A stretch of DNA of 24,843 nucleotides from Chromera velia. Taxonomy: Eukaryota; Sar; Chromeraceae. The stretch lies in NCBI GenBank assembly GCA_018398765.1, contig JAHBMJ010001099.1, forward strand, positions 6,919 through 31,761, given 5' to 3'. The notes under the pieces are model-generated. The model was not told the DNA's origin. It saw only the letters and a program-made list of their open reading frames with translations, and ran no database searches. Positions 20,761 to 24,843 of this stretch are shown here, one piece after another; the stretch's first letter is position 1; each line of letters starts with the position of its first letter. A program made the translations under genes and the position numbers.

Positions 20761-22180
20761 CTCTGCACAGGGTACACCAAACATGGCCAGCCCCCCCTTT
20801 CCTAGGATAGTTTTGTTGTATGGCGTTATCTAGTGAGGTCCTGGATGTAGAAAAAAGTTGAAAAAACCCAAAACAAGCATGCAGACTTGCGTATGGATGA
20901 CAAAAATCATGCAAGTCGTTTTTGCGCGTAAGTGATTGCATGCGCGCAAGCACGCGCGAAATTTGGAATTTCACATCTCGTGTCAATTATAACGTTATTT
21001 TTCCGCGGTCTGTTTTTGAATTCTTCATGCGATTCGAGTCGATCGATCGAATCGATCGAACGATACGTCCTTCGACAGAAAGCTCTTTTCGTTATCGATA
21101 CTCCTTCCTGCCTTAGAGATGGTCATGAAGTTTGTGGGGAAACCCCAGCTCTCCTCCAACACGAAGCTGATGGGACAACAACACAAGATGCATATATAAT
21201 GCGAAACAGCGCCGCATGCGCGCACAGATCTCAAGTCTCTCTTCGTTTCATTTGCAACTTCATAGCAAGTCATGCACCGCTCTCACCCGGGAGTTTTCTC
21301 TGCGTCGCCTTCCCGTGTCTTGATTACGACAGCCAGTCTCTGGACAGCTGGGCTGAAGCAGGGAAAGTAAATTGAACACTCCAACAAGGCTAAAGGGCAG
21401 AGTGAGATAATTGTCGGGAGTGTTTCTCAAGTCGCGAATCTGGACTCGAATCACCTTTTCCGCAGATATCTGTGGTCAAACGGTGCGTGAAACACGCATA
21501 AAGTGTTTCCTTTCGAATACTACACGGTCCTGCATGGACAGGACTGGCGTTGAAGGTAGGTAGGGCAGAGCAGTTTCATGCCAAGAGACCGAACGAAGCG
21601 TTCAAGTGATCATTGCTGATTCAACACGGCCCCTGCAGAAACCAGCTCTTATCGCCATTGTTTTGTCTTCTTTTCTCTGTAGAGGACAGTTTGCATGATC
21701 CTATGCGGACAATACATGGTAAAGCCCTTGCACACATGCATGTGTATGTTTGTGCATATATGTACATGTTTGTAAATACGTACACAAGGAGTCAATCAAT
21801 CCATCAATCGATCCACCAGTCAATCAAAAGCAAAACCAAACCCACACATCTCCCCTTCCTCGCTCCTTCCCCTTCCTATGACCCTACAGCAGAAGACTCA
21901 AGCCAAAGACCTCTTGAAGAGACAGAGCTATATACGCACTTGGAGAAGCAAAGGGGTGGAGCGGGGCCAGATTGACATTTAAGGGACATGCATTCAGGCT
22001 TCTGAATTTATCCGGAGGTCTTGTTTGAAGGAGGATCATGACGCGACGAAAGGAAAAGGCGGGGCCCAGAACCGTCCATCCCGACCGACTCGATCCCCTT
22101 GCCTCCTCCCGTAGGGGTATGGGCCCCCTTTTCTTTTCTTCTCTAGCTCGGCCTTCTCCGTTAAATTCTCCTTCCCGCTC
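20761..22180. other. No gene recognised
   Basis: No supported gene. The plus frame 20932-21375 (147 codons) and shorter minus frames show no motif. At about 21036-21062 there is a dense TCGATCGA palindrome group. A TCAATCAATCCATCAATC-like repeat lies at about 21790-21830. Confidence 0.4.
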
Positions 22181-22189
22181 CGGCACCCT

Positions 22190-22295
22190 TGAAGGCATCA
22201 TGCACCAGATGGACTTTCGTTGGGTTCTGGAGAGAAAGCATCAGAAATGCTTTTTCGGCCCACAACACAGATTCCTTTATGTTGACTGATGGTCG
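22190..22295 (+). other. Candidate exon, unknown protein
   Basis: A protein-like stretch (RWTFVGFWRESIRNAF and beyond) runs up to a strong donor (CGG|GTGAGG at about 22294). A second plus frame over the same bases is also open and ends at 22289, so frame choice is uncertain. No family is recognised. Confidence 0.2.
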
Positions 22296-22536
22296 GGTGA
22301 GGAGTTACTCCCAAGGTGCGCAAGCAGGAAGATCAATCAGCAGGCGAGCATCCGGACGGTGGGAGAGGACGAGATTCAAAGGAGGAAGAACAAACACGAC
22401 AATGAAGTGGAGGACAAACAAGAAAAGAAGAAGAAGAGGAATGAAGAGCCTCTTGGGAGGAACAGCTTGTGGGCGCAAGATGGGTGTCACTCAACACTGT
22501 CAAGCAGATCACGCAATCTTCATTTCTCTCCTCCTT

Positions 22537-22567
22537 CCTTTCTTTCTTTCTTTCTTTCTTTCTTTCA
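22537..22567. repeat. (TTTC)n microsatellite
   Basis: About seven TTTC units ending in an AG dinucleotide at 22567-22568, so the tract could serve as the polypyrimidine part of a plus-strand splice acceptor. Confidence 0.9.
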
Positions 22568-22779
22568 GCTTTCAAAGCTGTGGGATGCATGGGCCAATCT
22601 GGTCGATTGATCAATCGATTGACCAACCAACGACCTAGCTACACATTTGGTCGGTCCTTCTCTCGAGAGCCCTAGCTCCCCATTGGGGCGGGTTGGTGGA
22701 TTCAATTGCGCGGCTTTTTCTGGAGGCTCACTGTGGTCTGTCTGGAAGGGGAAAAGCAAAAAGCCGGAACACAAGAAGA

Positions 22780-22837
22780 AGGACGCTTCTTCGCATATCT
22801 CCTCTTCGATCTTCTTGAAGTTCTCGCTCGGACGGTC
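22780..22837 (-). other. Candidate minus-strand exon, unknown protein
   Basis: On the minus strand a good acceptor (CTCCACATGCAG) preceded by a TTCC-rich tract leads into DRPSENFKKIEEEICEEAS, which has normal protein composition. The downstream limit is not clear and no family is recognised. Neighbouring candidates on the plus strand mean that the gene orientation in this region is unresolved. Confidence 0.2.
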
Positions 22838-22862
22838 CTGCATGTGGAGAATTAAATCGAAA

Positions 22863-22894
22863 CAAAGGAAGGAAGGAAGGAAGGAAGGAAGGAA
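22863..22894. repeat. (GGAA)n microsatellite
   Basis: About eight GGAA units on the plus strand. Confidence 0.9.
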
Positions 22895-23174
22895 AGGCCC
22901 CCCTGCCCAACATGCAAACGGCGGCTGGCAGGGGAGTGGGATCCATGCTCTCCTAATTCTTTGCTTTTGGACACTTCGGACGGACCAGACGGAAGGGGGG
23001 GGCATGCAGGGAGCGAGTGGGGGGGGAGGGGGGGGGAACTAAAGACCACCACCCTGCAGACCCAAGAAGGAACCTGGTTGGAACTTTTGAAGTTCCACTC
23101 GGGAGCTTCAGAAAACAGGAGCAAGGCTTTGTGTGTGTCTTGCTTCTCAACTCTGCTTTTCTTTTTCTTCCATG

Positions 23175-23200
23175 GTCAGTCAGTCAGTCAGTCAGTCAGG
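23175..23200. repeat. (GTCA)n microsatellite
   Basis: Five to six tandem GTCA units. Confidence 0.9.
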
Positions 23201-23461
23201 CAGCTCAATCTTCTGCCTAGTTCTCGTTACGGTTCTTTGGTCTCCGTTTTTCGTTCGTTCATCCTTCAGAGTCACTTCGTCTCCATGCATGCATTGTCTA
23301 TCAGCAGGGGCCGGATCGAGTTCACATATATAGACGGATAGTATTCGCTGTCTCTTCGTCGCGATTGAGAGATTGAACTTCCACCTGGTTTCTGTTTGTC
23401 TGTCTTTGCATATGTTGCCTATGTGAGGGCAGTGCTTCCATTTTTTCTTGCCTTTCTTGCT

Positions 23462-23692
23462 CCCTTTCTTTCTTTCTTTCTTTCTTTCTTTCTCTCTCTC
23501 TCTCTTCCTTTCTTTCTTTCTTTCTTTCTTTGTTTTCTTTCTTTTTTTCTTTCTTGCTTCCTTCCTTCCTTCCTTCCTTCCTTCTTTTCTTTCTTTCTTT
23601 CTTTCTTTCGTTTTCTTTCCTTTTTTCTTTCTTCCTTCCTTCCTTCCTTCCTTCCTTCCTTCTTTTCTTTCTTTCTTGCTTTCTTTCTGCAT
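23462..23692. repeat. (TTTC)n / (TTCC)n polypyrimidine tract
   Basis: About 230 bp of alternating TTTC and TTCC blocks on the plus strand. Long frames crossing it encode only Phe/Leu/Ser-rich or Lys/Glu/Arg-rich repeats and are not genes. The tract ends just before a splice-acceptor-like TGCATTGCAG. Confidence 0.95.
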
Positions 23693-23697
23693 TGCAG

Positions 23698-23883
23698 CTC
23701 GCAAAGCTGAAGCGTGGATTGATCACCAAATGGATTCCTCTCGTCAATCAAGCAACCGACGGACCACAAGGCTGGTCCGCCACTTTGGAAGGAGACTTCT
23801 TTCTCTCTCTCTGCGTGCCAGGCCCGAACTTCGATTCTGCTCCCTCCTCTTTGGAGACTCCGGACTGTATTTTACAACAGTAT
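23698..23883 (+). other. Candidate plus-strand exon, unknown protein
   Basis: After the polypyrimidine tract and TGCATTGCAG, a plus frame reads LAKLKRGLITKWIPLVNQ, then TDGPQGWSATLEGDFFLSL, with ordinary protein composition up to about 23880. The opposite strand is also open and protein-like, which lowers confidence. No family is recognised and no downstream partner exon could be fixed. Confidence 0.25.
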
Positions 23884-24052
23884 ATGCATGCATGCAGTCG
23901 CATGAAGGGGAGGGACTCTCTGTCATGATGCTCCGCGCGAGTCGGTGTGACGGGAAAAAAAAAGACAGGCACACACAGAGAACACGCCGTCCAGTTCCCC
24001 TTTGAAGTTCTTGGAAGCTCCCTCTTCCCGACCTCCCCGGCCCCTTCTTGAC

Positions 24053-24760
24053 TTAATTGTTGAATGGTGGCTGGCTGCTTGGGTCCTTGAAAGAAAAGAT
24101 CTTCGACTTCCGTTCCCGAACATGTGTTTTCCGTTGTACGACCCTGCCTGCAAGTTGAGGAAAGAGGGGAGGGCGCCGACAGAACGCATGCAGTGTGAAG
24201 GCAAGACATTTAGGGGGATTCTCTCCGGTGACCTGCAGATTTGCTCGACCTTTGCCATGAGTGGTCAAAGAAAGAGACCTTCAGCTTCAGCTCTCAGTCA
24301 GAGCTGTGCTTTTGGGAATTCAGAAGGGTGAGTAAAGAAATTTGCGGGNGGGGGGGGGGGGGGGAGCAGACTGAGTTCTCTTTCGGCAGCTCACTTCATA
24401 GCTTTCAAAAGCGTCCATCCACGACAAGTAGTTGTCGGTCTCCCTTCACTCTCCATGAGTGAGGGAAGGCTTTGGGCATCTCAGTGAGGGGGCGGTCGAG
24501 ATCAATCGCTGAGGGAGACGTACATGATCGGAAGGAGAGGTCCGACCGGAAGGAGCGAATCGGATGGGCTGGTCTCGGTCTTTGAGTGAAAAGATGTTCA
24601 TTCGGCAAACAAGGCTCACAGATGCTTGACCCTTTTCAATTCGCGTTCTGTGTTTTTGAAGCTGACCAGCCTTGTCTGACTCAGTGGAGGAAGGACGACG
24701 AGACGATCGAAGGGAAGGAGCGGAACTGAAATGACGGGAGAGGGGGCAGGGGAGCGAAGG
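24053..24760 (-). other. Candidate minus-strand exons at the right edge
   Basis: Several minus-strand stretches look splice-bounded: an acceptor after a pyrimidine tract near 24730 leads to a frame ending at a GTACGT donor near 24520; a short stretch reading TDNYLSWMDAFESYE ends at a GTGAGC donor near 24386; another reads KVSFFDHSWQRSSKSA near 24238-24290; and a further frame runs to TAA at 24053. They could be the 3' part of a gene entering from the right. I could not join them with full confidence and recognise no family. Plus-strand splice-like signals also occur here (donor at about 24330). Confidence 0.2.
24345..24364. repeat. Poly-G run with one N
   Basis: A G homopolymer of about 17-19 bases with an undetermined base at 24349. 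Its length is probably unreliable. Confidence 0.9.
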
Positions 24761-24843
24761 GAAGGGGAAAGGAGGGGAGAGGAGCGGAAAAACGGAGCAG
24801 AGGGGTCTGGGAGGAGAACGAGACTTGAGGGGGATGGGCAAGG

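Noticed and set aside
23192-23769. Lys/Glu/Arg-rich minus ORFs and Phe/Ser-rich plus ORFs of 104-185 codons
   Set aside because: Their central parts are translations of the TTTC/TTCC tract on each strand, so openness reflects the repeat. Only the non-repeat 3' flank on the plus strand was kept, as a weak candidate exon.
1-24843. CRISPR array, tRNA or rRNA genes
   Set aside because: No regularly spaced repeat-spacer units and no sequence recognisable by eye as tRNA or rRNA. A covariance-model search would be needed to exclude small RNA genes.

Overview
The window is nuclear DNA of a eukaryote. It has many GT-AG introns, very dense microsatellites, retroelement debris and one assembly gap. The best clue to the organism is a peptide methionine sulfoxide reductase whose N-terminus looks like a bipartite signal-plus-transit peptide for a complex (secondary) plastid, with an AF-type cleavage site. 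This suggests an alga with a red-derived secondary plastid. A chromerid such as Chromera velia would fit the long introns and CT-rich repeats, but the species is an inference and was not checked.

Layout. 1-6.8 kb holds no confident gene. It contains a CGATAT palindrome cluster (about 508-715), a ~780-bp CT/TTTC tract (1691-2473), short inverted and direct repeats, a dispersed repeat present twice (3925-4143 and 5283-5510), and a pair of hairpins near 5641-5767. 7.0-9.7 kb is a decayed non-LTR retrotransposon (LINE). Its reverse transcriptase is recognisable but broken by an upstream stop, a frameshift before the YADD motif and later stops, and it ends in a (TCAA)n tail. 9985-16228 (minus strand) is a cytochrome P450 that I could assemble into 13 exons with fully consistent splice phases (635 codons), one intron spanning the assembly gap. 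16703-19407 (plus strand) is a complete six-exon msrA gene of 250 codons. 19.4-24.8 kb has no recognisable gene: an AT-rich stretch, many tetranucleotide repeats, and a few splice-flanked stretches that may be exons of unknown genes on either strand.

How the genes relate. The P450 and msrA genes are divergent, with 474 bp between their start codons, so they may share a regulatory region. The P450 appears to be ER-anchored with all the usual heme and oxygen-activation motifs. MsrA repairs oxidised methionine, probably in the plastid. A shared response to oxidative conditions is possible but is only inference. The intergenic region also carries a short ORF in frame with, and ending nine bases before, the P450 start.
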